NCBI RefSeq assembly: GCF_000725485.1
Contig: NZ_KL647033.1
Location: 186,001 to 250,000, forward strand
Direction: 5' to 3'
Length of the DNA stretch: 64,000 bases
Origin: Nonomuraea candida
GTDB lineage: Bacteria > Actinomycetota > Actinomycetes > Streptosporangiales > Streptosporangiaceae
A program made the position numbers and the translations under genes. Shown here in pieces: positions 34,346-42,826 of the stretch. Numbering within the stretch: position 1 is the first letter of the stretch; each line of letters opens with the position of its first letter. The notes beneath the pieces were generated by a model. The model searched no databases. It was given only the letters and a program-made list of their open reading frames with translations, and had not been told where the DNA came from.

Positions 34346-35266
34346 ATGCGGTTAGACGGCGTTCTCTTCTTTCCGGTGACCCCGTTCGGCCCCGATGGCA
34401 ACCTCGCGGAACCGATCCTGGCCCGCCACGTCGCCGAGGGGGTCGCGGCCGGAGCGGGAGGAGTGTTCACCGCGTGCGGCACAGGCGAGTTCAACGCGCT
34501 CGACCTGGAGGAGTACACCCGCGTGGTGTCGACCGCCGTCACGGCCACCGCCGGCCGCGTCCCCGTCTTCGCCGGCGCCGGCGGCCCGCTCCCGACCGCC
34601 AGAGCCTTCGCCCGCGCCGCGGCCGCCGAAGGCGCCGACGGCCTGCTCCTGATGCCTCCCTACCTGGTCACCGGCCCCACCGCCGGCCTGGTCCGGTACG
34701 TACGCGAAGTGACGGCGGCAAGCGACCTCCCCGTCATCGTCTACCAGCGCGGCACCGCCCGCTTCACCCCCGCCGCCGTCGCCGACCTGGCCGTGACGGT
34801 GCCGAACGTGGTGGGTTTCAAGGACGGTCTGGGCGACTTCGACCTGCTGCAGCGCATCATCCTGACCGTACGCGGAGTGACGGACAAGGACTTCACCTTC
34901 TTCAACGGCCTCCCCACGGCCGAACTGACCGTGCCCGCCTATCGCGGCCTCGGCGTGAACCTGTACTCCAGCGCTGTCTTCGCCTTCGCCCCCGAGATCT
35001 CCCTGGCCTTCCACAAGGCGGTGACCGGCGGGGACGAGGCCCTCGTACAGCGTCTCCTCACCGACTTCTACCTACCGCTGGTGGAGCTGCGCGACAGCGT
35101 CCCCGGTTACGCCGTCTCCCTGGTCAAGGCCGGAGCCCGCATCCGCGGCCTGAACGTGGGCGGCGTCCGCCCCCCACTCACAGATCCCAGCCCGGATCAC
35201 CTCGAAACCCTGAAACACCTCATCACCCAAGGCCTCCACCTGACCACCGCCGACCCCTCGACCTGA
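34346..35266 (+). CDS. kdgD: 5-dehydro-4-deoxyglucarate dehydratase (decarboxylating)
   Basis: A 306-residue TIM-barrel enzyme of the DapA superfamily. The Schiff-base lysine is K159 in VVGFKDGLGD, and Y133 in VYQRGTARF is the conserved active-site tyrosine; YQRG plus GFKDG is typical of KdgD, not of DapA. It converts 5-dehydro-4-deoxy-D-glucarate to 2-oxoglutarate semialdehyde, CO2 and water. AAGGA precedes; I chose the ATG at 34346 over a TTG one codon earlier. It follows iclR by 13 bases. C-rich repeats begin soon after the stop. Confidence 0.9.
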   Translation: MRLDGVLFFPVTPFGPDGNLAEPILARHVAEGVAAGAGGVFTACGTGEFNALDLEEYTRVVSTAVTATAGRVPVFAGAGGPLPTARAFARAAAAEGADGLLLMPPYLVTGPTAGLVRYVREVTAASDLPVIVYQRGTARFTPAAVADLAVTVPNVVGFKDGLGDFDLLQRIILTVRGVTDKDFTFFNGLPTAELTVPAYRGLGVNLYSSAVFAFAPEISLAFHKAVTGGDEALVQRLLTDFYLPLVELRDSVPGYAVSLVKAGARIRGLNVGGVRPPLTDPSPDHLETLKHLITQGLHLTTADPST

Positions 35267-36634
35267 CCACCGCCCACCAGCGCTTCCACAGTCACTCCCG
35301 GAAGAGACGTGCTCGGAGCCCCGGCGGGCTCAAGATGACGATGCGGAGCACCGGGAGATGTCCCGCGCCTGCACCAAGGCCGGTGAAGTGGCAGGCGCCT
35401 ACGCCGCCCCGCTTCCACGCCAGGCGGCCTCCACCACCACCCGCCTGCCCGACCGGACAGCATGACCCGAAACCCGCCTGCCCGACCGGACAGCATGACC
35501 CGGAACCCATCGGCGTCCCCAGCACCACCTCCCCCTCCCGCCGGGACATCACCGTGAGCGCCGGGTCGAAGCGCCACAGGCTGCGCAGCCTTCAACAATC
35601 AGACAACATCGCGCCCAGCCAGCTTCCGTGACCAGCCGGCTGGCCGACTGAACTACTTTCCGTAACCAGCCGACTTTCGAGCAGCGGACTTCCGCAACCA
35701 GCGGGACTCCCCCAACCAACGGACTCCCCCAACCAACGGACTCCCACGCCCAGCGGACTCCACGCCCAGGGGGACTTCCGGGACCAGCCAGCTTCCGCGG
35801 CCAGCCAACGTGCGACCAGACGGCTTCCCATCCAGGCGATATCCGTGACCAGACAGCTACCGCCACCGGTGATCCTTCCAGGACCACGCGGCCTCCGCGG
35901 TCAGACGACAGCCCCGACGAACCGGCTTCCCCAGACTGGTTGCGCCCGCGGAAGAGAAGTACGAGCGTGACCCGCTCACAGGCGTGGAAATCGTGAAACG
36001 GTGACGGCCATCGCGTGATCCTTCAAGGCGCAAACCAAAGATCGAAGGAGGCACGTGATGGCCGCGGACAACAGTGTGAGGCCCCAGCAGCACCTGGCGC
36101 AGGGAAACCCCGACCGGTGACCCCCACTTATTGAGATCCACCTCTGAAGACCATGTCCACCGCGTTACGCCCGACCCAGGCCCAAACTTCAGACCCCAAG
36201 GCTCAGGACCAGCCCAAACGCCGGGACCGCAAACCTGAGGATCGAGCCCAAACCTGGGACCGCGAACCTCAGTGCCAACCCCGAACCTTCGACCCCGACC
36301 TCAGATAACAGCCCCCGAACCTCCGACCCAACCTCACAGCCCGGAACCCCAACCCCAAAGCTCACAGCCCGGGACCGCAGACCCCAAACCTCACAGCCCG
36401 GGACCGCAGACCCAAAGCTCATAGCCCAAACCTTGGGCCCAACCTCAGATCAGCCTCAAACCTTGGACCCCAACCTCAGATCGCAGCCCCGTCCTCCGGC
36501 TCCAAACCTCAGGCTTCGGCTACTAGGCGATCCTGAGAGGCGGAAGGCGGGGTCGTGCGTCGCCGACCTGCCACGCAGGGAACCGGTCATCGATTCACCA
36601 CAGCCCAGGCCGGCGACTCCAGTCACGCCATCGC
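35267..36634 (+). repeat. 1.4-kb gap of theme-and-variation C-rich repeats
   Basis: No gene is supported except a 20-codon remnant at 36058. Three repeat themes follow one another: a duplicated GCCTGCCCGACCGGACAGCA segment (35440-35505), variants of GGACTCCCCCAACCAAC mixed with GACCAGCCGACTTCC (35630-35860), and a CAAACCTCACAGCCCGGGAC theme of about 33 bases (36180-36520). The + strand is rich in C and A and poor in G throughout the downstream part, matching the strand of the preceding kdgD gene. This is the base skew expected of a Rho-utilisation region. Confidence 0.7.
36058..36120 (+). pseudogene. truncated copy of the MAADNSV small open frame
   Basis: After a perfect GAAGGAGG, the frame reads MAADNSVRPQQHLAQGNPDR and stops. 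The first seven codons are identical in DNA to those of the 53-codon frame at 50868, and about 55 bases upstream are also similar, including GACGGCCATCGC and the ribosome binding site. Beyond codon 14 the resemblance is lost. It looks like a decayed duplicate of a small gene or mobile leader sequence. Confidence 0.45.
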
Positions 36635-38104
36635 TCAGGCCTGCAGCCGACCGTCGACCCTCCGCGGGATGGACAGCGGGTTGCCCTCCTTGAGCTCATC
36701 CGGCAGCAGCGTGTCCGGCCAGTCCTGGTAAGCGGTCGGAGCGAGCCACCGGTCGATGGCCGTAGCTCCCACCGACGTGTACGGCGTCGTAGCAGCAGGC
36801 CAGGGACCACCGTGGTGCATGGCCCAGCACACCGCGACACCGGTCGGCCACCCGTTCCAGATGAGCCGCCCAGCCCTCTTGGCCAGCGCCTCGGCGACAT
36901 CCCCCGCCTCCTCCGGCCGGGTGCCGTGAACGGTCGCGGTCAGCGACCCTTCCAGCCGCTCAAGCACCGGCCGCAGGTCCGAAACCTCCCGGTACGTCAC
37001 CACGATGGACGCCGGCCCGAAGCACTCCTCACCGATCTGCGGCAACTTCTGCGCGAACGTCTCGAGGTCGACGGTGAACACCTTGGGCGTGACAGCCCAG
37101 CTGCCCTCCCCCGGCTTGCCCTCGGCCAGCAGCCGCAGCTCGCCCAGCCGCTCGACGCCTCCGAGGTACCCGTCCCTGATTCGCTCGGCGAGCATCGGCC
37201 CACCGCTGGTCCCCTCGACGGCCTCCACGATCGCCTGCTGCAGCTCGTCCCCCTCGGGCACGAACATGAGCCCGGGGTTCGTGCAGAACTGCCCGACCCC
37301 CAGCGTCAGGGACGACGCGAAACCGGCGGCCACCTCCTTCACCGGCGCCGACGGAAGCACGACCACGGGGTTGACGCTGCCGAGCTCACCGAAGAACGGG
37401 ATCGGCACCTCCCGCTCGTCGATCAGCTTCTGGATCGCCTTGCCCCCGGCCACGGAGCCGGTGAAGCCGGCCGCGACCACACCGGGGTGCTGTACGAGAT
37501 CGACACCGGCCTGCATGCCCTGCACGAGCCCGAGCAGATCGGGGTTCGGCAGCGCCTCCCGTACGATCTTCGCCACCCGCTCCGACGTGTTCGGGTGCCC
37601 GGGGTGCGCCTTGACGACCACGGGGCATCCCGCCGCCAGCGCGGAGGCGGTGTCACCACCGGCCACGGAGAACGCGAACGGAAAGTTGCTCGCCGCGAAC
37701 ACGGCCACGACGCCCTGCAGAGGGTGCTTCATCCTGCGCACGTCCGGCCGGGGCGGCGTGAGCGAAGAGTCAGCGTGATCGATGATGGCGTCGAGGTAAC
37801 CGCCATCCCTGATCACCTCGGCGAAGAGCCTGAACTGCCCCGCCGTACGCGCCACCTCGCCCCGCAGCCGCACCTCGCCGAGCGCGGTCTCCTGGTCGGC
37901 GAGCTGCCACAACTCGTCCACGTGGGCGGCAAGCGCGCCGGCGACCGCCTCCAGCGCAACGGCCCGCTCGGCAGCCGGGGTCGCCCGCCACGCCGCCCCC
38001 GCGGCGGCCGCAGCGGAAACGATCGCGTCGACCCCGGCGCTGTCGGTCTCGGGCAGGGCTGCGCCCACGGTCTCGCCGGTCCTGGGGTCGTGTCCGTAGA
38101 TCAT
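36635..38104 (-). CDS. 2,5-dioxovalerate (alpha-ketoglutarate semialdehyde) dehydrogenase
   Basis: A 489-residue aldehyde dehydrogenase. The catalytic cysteine is C274 in GQFCTNPG and the general base E240 in FFGELGSVNP; ASNFPFAFSVAGGDTASALA is typical of the ketoglutarate-semialdehyde subgroup. It oxidises the KdgD product to 2-oxoglutarate with NAD(P), the last pathway step into the citric acid cycle. It is divergent from glucarate dehydratase, and the 103 bases between them carry the third operator, AGTTGCGGCAACT (38151-38163) and TTGTCCACAA (38164-38173). Confidence 0.9.
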   Translation of the reverse strand: MIYGHDPRTGETVGAALPETDSAGVDAIVSAAAAAGAAWRATPAAERAVALEAVAGALAAHVDELWQLADQETALGEVRLRGEVARTAGQFRLFAEVIRDGGYLDAIIDHADSSLTPPRPDVRRMKHPLQGVVAVFAASNFPFAFSVAGGDTASALAAGCPVVVKAHPGHPNTSERVAKIVREALPNPDLLGLVQGMQAGVDLVQHPGVVAAGFTGSVAGGKAIQKLIDEREVPIPFFGELGSVNPVVVLPSAPVKEVAAGFASSLTLGVGQFCTNPGLMFVPEGDELQQAIVEAVEGTSGGPMLAERIRDGYLGGVERLGELRLLAEGKPGEGSWAVTPKVFTVDLETFAQKLPQIGEECFGPASIVVTYREVSDLRPVLERLEGSLTATVHGTRPEEAGDVAEALAKRAGRLIWNGWPTGVAVCWAMHHGGPWPAATTPYTSVGATAIDRWLAPTAYQDWPDTLLPDELKEGNPLSIPRRVDGRLQA

Positions 38105-38150
38105 CGAATGGCCCTTCGGAGTCTTGACACTTCTTCAACCTGATTCTTAC

Positions 38151-38173
38151 AGTTGCGGCAACTTGTCCACAAA
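38151..38173. promoter_or_regulatory. additional inverted repeats in the divergent aldarate promoter
   Basis: AGTTGC-G-GCAACT (38151-38163) is a perfect inverted repeat, followed at once by TTGTCCACAA with arms TTGT/ACAA, the shape of FadR-type GntR sites. Together with the operator at 38184, this shows that more than one regulator may act between the dehydrogenase and the dehydratase genes. Confidence 0.4.
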
Positions 38174-38183
38174 TCTGGCAATC

Positions 38184-38199
38184 GTTCACATACATGGAC
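38184..38199. promoter_or_regulatory. uronate-regulon operator candidate 3 (before glucarate dehydratase)
   Basis: GTTCACATACATGGAC fits GTYCAYRTAYRTGRAC, the pattern at 29068 and 33497. It ends nine bases before the dehydratase ATG and 80 bases upstream of the divergent dehydrogenase start. Confidence 0.65.
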
Positions 38200-38207
38200 G
38201 GCGTGCG

Positions 38208-39464
38208 ATGATCATCAGGCAGATCCACGTAACACCTGTCGCTTTCCGGGATCCGCCTCTCCTGAACGCCGCCGGAGTCCACGAGCCATGGGCTCTCCGT
38301 ACCATTGTCGAGGTCGTCACGGACGAGGGCCTGACCGGGTTGGGCGAGACCTACGGCGACCTCGATCATCTCGGCAAGGTACGTGAATGCGCCCAGGCCC
38401 TGATCGGCCTCGACGTCCATGCCCTGAACACGATGTACGCCCGGATCTCCGCGATTGTCGGCGCAACGGTGCCCGACCTGCACGGCCTGACCGGCGCCAC
38501 CACCAAGGAGAAGAGCGTCGACCGGATCTTCTCCCCCTTCGAGGTGGCCTGCCTCGACATTCGCGGTAAAGCGGCCGGAGTTCCGGTGAGCGAACTCCTG
38601 GGCGGCAAGGTCAGGGACGCGGTGCCGTACAGCGCATATCTCTTCTACAAGTGGGCAGGCCACCCGGGCGATGAGCCCGACCGCTTCGGCGGCGCGCTCG
38701 ACGAGCCCCGCATCATCGAGCAGGCCCACCTCCTCATCCAGGAGTACGGCTTCACCTCGATCAAGCTCAAGGGCGGCGTCTTCCCCCCTGACCAGGAGAT
38801 CGCCGCGATCCGCGCCCTGCACGAGGCGTTCCCCGAAGTGCCGCTCCGCCTGGACCCGAACGCCGCCTGGTCGGTGGCGACTTCGATCCGCGTGGGCCGT
38901 GAACTCGAAGGCGTCCTCCAATACCTGGAAGACCCGACCGCCGGCATCGACGGCATGGCGCAGGTGGCCGCCGCCGTCCCCATGCCCCTCGCCACGAACA
39001 TGTGCGTGGTCACCCCGGAGCACTTCCCGCCTGCGATGGCGTCGCGCGCGATCGGCGTACTCCTCCTGGACCACCACTATTGGGGCGGCCTCGTACGTTC
39101 TTCCCACATCGCCGCCATGTGTGACACATTCGGCATCGGCCTGTCCATGCACTCCAACTCCCACCTCGGAATCAGCCTGGCCGCCATGACCCACCTGGCC
39201 GCGGCCACGCCGAACCTCACGTTCGCCTGCGACACGCACACCCCCTGGCAGGACGGCCAGGACGTGGTCGTGCCAGGCGCCCTCCGCTTCGTGGACGGCG
39301 CCGTGCCCGTCCCCACCGCTGCCGGACTCGGCGTGGAATTGGACCGGGACGCGCTGGCGGTGATGAACGAGCAGTACGAGAGGTGCGGTCTCCTGGCCCG
39401 CGACGACACGTCGTACATGCAACGCTTCGACCCCTCCTTCTCGGCGAAGAAGCCCCGCTGGTAA
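38208..39464 (+). CDS. gudD: glucarate dehydratase (enolase superfamily)
   Basis: A 418-residue enolase-superfamily enzyme. The KxK base pair K186/K188 (SIKLKGG), metal ligands D216 (RLDPNAAW), E241 (YLEDPTAG) and N264 (ATNMCV), and the Asp-His side of the pocket (D288; HSNSHLGISLA at 315-325) match the glucarate dehydratase group. It converts D-glucarate, the product of glucuronate oxidation, to 5-dehydro-4-deoxyglucarate. The ATG at 38208 starts the conserved MIIRQIHVTPVAF; a longer frame begins in the promoter. Operator 3 overlaps its leader. Confidence 0.92.
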   Translation: MIIRQIHVTPVAFRDPPLLNAAGVHEPWALRTIVEVVTDEGLTGLGETYGDLDHLGKVRECAQALIGLDVHALNTMYARISAIVGATVPDLHGLTGATTKEKSVDRIFSPFEVACLDIRGKAAGVPVSELLGGKVRDAVPYSAYLFYKWAGHPGDEPDRFGGALDEPRIIEQAHLLIQEYGFTSIKLKGGVFPPDQEIAAIRALHEAFPEVPLRLDPNAAWSVATSIRVGRELEGVLQYLEDPTAGIDGMAQVAAAVPMPLATNMCVVTPEHFPPAMASRAIGVLLLDHHYWGGLVRSSHIAAMCDTFGIGLSMHSNSHLGISLAAMTHLAAATPNLTFACDTHTPWQDGQDVVVPGALRFVDGAVPVPTAAGLGVELDRDALAVMNEQYERCGLLARDDTSYMQRFDPSFSAKKPRW

Positions 39465-39614
39465 ATCCAGCCCGGCCACGAACCCCTGGGCCGTCATGAC
39501 CTGCACAGACCAACACCCGGCCGAGTCCTTCACACGAAGCACGCCACCATTGATCTCGCTGGTGAACGCCGGCACCAAAACCCACTGCTGAACGTCGGCA
39601 AGGAGACCTCGTTG

Positions 39615-40964
39615 ATGAACGTCGCCTATCTCTACCCCTGGGACGTGGTCGGGGACCCAACGGCCCCCGGCCGTCTGGCGGACCTGGGCGTGCAAGCGGT
39701 CGCCCTGGCGGCCAGCTATCACTCAACGAGGGCGGCCACGCCGTATCACCCTGCCCATCGCGTGCTGGATGTCCCCTATCCGGCCTTCTACCTCCCGATC
39801 CGCCCATCCGCCTGGTCCCGCTTGGTCCCCGCCGCCCCCACGTGGACGCCCGCCAACGCCTACCTCCAGGCCAGGGACGCCCTCAAGGCGGCCGGTCTGC
39901 AGGTACACGCATGGACCGTCCTCACTCACAACTCCCACCTGGGCTCCGCCAATCCCGACCTCGTCGTACGCAACGCCTTCGGCGACCCGTACCCGTACGC
40001 CCTGTGCCCGGCCCACGAGGACGTCATCGAGTACTGCGAGCGCCTCGTCCAGGAGATCCTCGAAGTAGGCGAGCCTGACGGCCTGATCCTGGAAGCCTGC
40101 GGCCCCATGGGCTTCGGCCATCAGAGCGTCCACGAGAAGACGGCCGGCGCCGACTGGACCCCAACGGACGTCGACCTCCTCTCCCTGTGCTTCTGCGCCA
40201 ACTGCGCCCTCCGCTACCCCGAAGGAACAAAGGCCGCCGTCCGCGCCGTGATAGACCGCGCCTCGGCCCCGGCCGCCTCCCTTGGCCTGTCCATCCACGA
40301 ACACGCCGCCCCCGCCGCTCAAACCACCGCCGCCGCCCCGCTGAACGCTCCGTCCTCCCCTTCAGCAACCGCCGGAGCGCCCGCCTCGTCGAATGCCGGC
40401 GCTCCAGAACCCACCACCGCATCGAGTGCACCTGCGTCGAAGTCCGCCCCTCACTCCCACAGTTCCGCATCAACCTCGAACACCCGCACGCCCCGCGCCC
40501 CCAGCACCATCGAAGAGGCCCTGGGCCCTCTGGCCGACGAGGTACGCAGGGTCCGCACCGACCTGTCCATCGCACTCCGCCAGCGTCTGATCGCCACCGC
40601 CGAAAGAACCGCGCCGGATGTCCCGATCACGCTGCACGCGAACCCGGACCCCTGGGCCACCGGCGCCTTCGCGCCACTGCCCGCAGGTGACGCAGGAGCA
40701 GACGTCCTGGTGGCCAACTGCTGGGGCGACCCCACGACGGACGCCGCCCGCCTCGCCCGCCTGAAGGAGCTCTCCGCTCCGGCGCAACGAGTCGGCGCGT
40801 ATGTCCTGGCCCTCCCGCCCCGCCCGGCCGACGCCGAAGTCCTGGCCGGCCAGCTCAGGACGTACGCCAAGGCCGGGGCCTCGGAGTTTCACCTGTACCA
40901 CGCCGGCTTGGCCTCCCCCGACCGCCTGTCCGCCCTCGCCACAGCCCTCCGCCTACTGCCGTAA
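39615..40964 (+). CDS. uncharacterised TIM-barrel-like protein of the uronate locus
   Basis: A 449-residue protein I do not recognise by name. No signal peptide. The N-terminal part (NVAYLYPWDVVGDP, VHAWTVLTHNSHLG, GLILEACGPMGFGHQS, LLSLCFCANC) and the end (GASEFHLYHAGL) suggest an alpha/beta barrel resembling bacterial glycoside-hydrolase-like domains. HTDV-type active residues cannot be assigned. Residues about 217-300 are an Ala/Pro/Ser/Thr-rich low-complexity insert, separating the two halves of the fold. AAGGAGA lies nine bases before the ATG (a TTG one codon earlier is possible). Directly after glucarate dehydratase, it may act on a uronate polymer, oligomer or lactone. Confidence 0.6.
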   Translation: MNVAYLYPWDVVGDPTAPGRLADLGVQAVALAASYHSTRAATPYHPAHRVLDVPYPAFYLPIRPSAWSRLVPAAPTWTPANAYLQARDALKAAGLQVHAWTVLTHNSHLGSANPDLVVRNAFGDPYPYALCPAHEDVIEYCERLVQEILEVGEPDGLILEACGPMGFGHQSVHEKTAGADWTPTDVDLLSLCFCANCALRYPEGTKAAVRAVIDRASAPAASLGLSIHEHAAPAAQTTAAAPLNAPSSPSATAGAPASSNAGAPEPTTASSAPASKSAPHSHSSASTSNTRTPRAPSTIEEALGPLADEVRRVRTDLSIALRQRLIATAERTAPDVPITLHANPDPWATGAFAPLPAGDAGADVLVANCWGDPTTDAARLARLKELSAPAQRVGAYVLALPPRPADAEVLAGQLRTYAKAGASEFHLYHAGLASPDRLSALATALRLLP

Positions 40965-41532
40965 TCACCACACCAGTGGCCAAGCCCCATGGCCAGAGTG
41001 CCGTGACCGACATCTCAGAAGCGTGACGTCGTGACGCCGGCAAGCCCTTGACCGAGACCTTTGGACCAGGCCCCAGGCTCAGGACCCCCGCGACCGGCTC
41101 TCCGGGAGCGGGGCCCTGTGCCCCACACACCCATGGGCGAAGCCTCAACCCAGCACCTACGGCCGGAGCCACGTAACCAGAACTCGTGGCCAGACCCCGC
41201 GACCATCAATCCCAGAGCGAGGCACGCGCCCGCGCCCGCATGGGCAGAACCTCGCACCAACACCCCACGACCAACGACCCCGACCCCCAGCACTCTGGAA
41301 GCGGGACCCCACAACCCACACGCGCATGGCCGAAAACCACATACCGGCACCTGCGGCCGGAGTCACGTGACCAGAACTCGTGGCCAGGCTCCCGCGGCCA
41401 GCACCCTTGGAGCGGAACCCCGTGACCGGCGTCCCCAGGCAGGAGTCTTGTGACCGGCAGCCCCCAGCCGGGGCCATGGACTCGCCGCCAGGGCCTCGTG
41501 TGAGCTTCAACCGGCCCGGATAGGTTCTTCAT
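40965..41532 (+). repeat. 568-base gap of C-rich imperfect repeats
   Basis: The gap downstream of the barrel protein holds variants of a CGTGACCAGAACTCGTGGCC theme. The segment 41156-41206 is repeated with few changes at 41349-41400. The + strand is C-rich, as in the gap after kdgD. No gene is supported until the DUF402 start. Confidence 0.65.
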
Positions 41533-42030
41533 ATGACTGATGTGCGAATCGTCTTCCGGAAGTACGGCGGCGCACTGCACTGGAATCACCCCGGTCGGCT
41601 ACTAGGCGAAGATGAGCACGGCGTTTGGGCGGAAGTCCCAGGCGGAACGGTCGCCCGCAAGGGCGAAGGACCGCCTGTCACGTGGGAGACAACCGCGATC
41701 ATGCTGTTCCCCCGGGACGCCTGGTGGACGGCGTCGTTCAACACACCGCCACACAAAAGCGAGATCTACGTCGACATCACCACCATCCCTGAATGGAGGG
41801 ACGGCGAGGTCACCATGCTCGACCTCGACTTGGACGTAATCCGGATGAGGGACGGTCGACTGATTCTCGATGACGAAGACGAATTCGCCGAGCACCAAAT
41901 TCTACTGAACTATCCACGCGAGCTGATCATGCAAGCAGAAGAGACCGCACAGTGGCTACTCGATGCCGTAGGTGAAAGAAAAGGCCCGTTCGGCGGCGCA
42001 CACTTGGACTGGCTCGCAAAAACGTACTGA
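41533..42030 (+). CDS. DUF402 family protein (nucleotide phosphatase-like)
   Basis: A 165-residue protein with the DUF402 fold: VWAEVPGGTVARKGEG, FPRDAWWTASFN, YVDITTIPEWRDGEVTMLDLDLDVI and DEFAEHQ. DUF402 members include nucleoside di/triphosphate phosphatases (Ntdp) and FomD, which use two metals held by the Asp-rich YVDI...DLDLDV motif seen here. The physiological substrate is unknown. It is less GC-rich than its neighbours and surrounded by repeats upstream and a strong terminator downstream, so it is its own unit. Confidence 0.85.
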   Translation: MTDVRIVFRKYGGALHWNHPGRLLGEDEHGVWAEVPGGTVARKGEGPPVTWETTAIMLFPRDAWWTASFNTPPHKSEIYVDITTIPEWRDGEVTMLDLDLDVIRMRDGRLILDDEDEFAEHQILLNYPRELIMQAEETAQWLLDAVGERKGPFGGAHLDWLAKTY

Positions 42031-42113
42031 CCTGAAGGTCGCGCCCTGCGCGGCGACCATAACTTTACACCCGAGCCAAACCGTAACCCGTTTCGAGCAA
42101 TGACGCTGCAATC

Positions 42114-42151
42114 GCTCTGGCGTCACATCGCCATCGTTTCGACGCCAGAGC
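42114..42151. terminator. bidirectional stem-loop between DUF402 gene and response regulator
   Basis: GCTCTGGCGTC (42114-42124) and GACGCCAGAGC (42141-42151) form a perfect 11-bp stem with a 16-base loop. It stands between two convergent genes, 84 bases after one stop and 34 bases from the other. Confidence 0.7.
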
Positions 42152-42184
42152 CTATACCATCACGATCAGTGGGAAGCCAAGCAC

Positions 42185-42826
42185 TCAGCCGGCAGCCGAA
42201 ACCAATCCGCTCTCATATGCGGCGATGACGAGCTGCGCCCGGTCCCGGGCCTCCAACTTGGCCAGCAACCTGGTGATATGCGTCTTGACCGTAGCCATGG
42301 TCACCTGCAGATGAGCCGCGATCTCATTGTTCGACAGCCCCCGCGCGATCAGTGTAAGCACTTGCCGTTCCCGCTCCGTGACCCCCTCCAACCCTTTCAC
42401 CCTGGGCAGAACGGGTGCACGGGTGAACTCTTCTATCAGCCGGCGCGTTACCCGGGGCGCCAACAGCGCCTCTCCGCCCGCAACCACGCGAATGGCGGAA
42501 AGCAAATCCGCCGGCGGCGTATCTTTCAGCAGGAACCCGCTCGCCCCGGCCCGCAGAGCATCATAAACATATGCGTCGAGGTCGAACATCGTAACGACCA
42601 GAACCCGCGCGACGTCCTTGATGCGACGAGTAGCCTCGATCCCATCCATGCCGGGCATTCTCACGTCCATGAGCACCACGTCCGGCCGCCGTTCCAGCAC
42701 GACGTCAACGGCCTCGGCACCGGTCGCAGCCTCGCCCACCACCGCCAGGTCGGGCTCGGAATCGACCAGCACTTTGAAGCTTCCCCTGAGCAACGCCTGA
42801 TCGTCAGCGATGACGACCCGGATCAC
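42185..42826 (-). CDS. NarL/LuxR family response regulator
   Basis: A 213-residue two-component regulator. The receiver has D8/D9 and phosphoacceptor D54 (LMDVRMPGM), followed by a LuxR-type helix-turn-helix (about 148-208, LTLIARGLSNNEIAAHLQV). Its ATG overlaps the kinase stop by ATGA. The adjacent divergent ABC exporter is the expected target. The palindrome at 44061-44091, between kinase and exporter, is the best candidate binding site. Confidence 0.93.
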   Translation of the reverse strand: MIRVVIADDQALLRGSFKVLVDSEPDLAVVGEAATGAEAVDVVLERRPDVVLMDVRMPGMDGIEATRRIKDVARVLVVTMFDLDAYVYDALRAGASGFLLKDTPPADLLSAIRVVAGGEALLAPRVTRRLIEEFTRAPVLPRVKGLEGVTERERQVLTLIARGLSNNEIAAHLQVTMATVKTHITRLLAKLEARDRAQLVIAAYESGLVSAAG

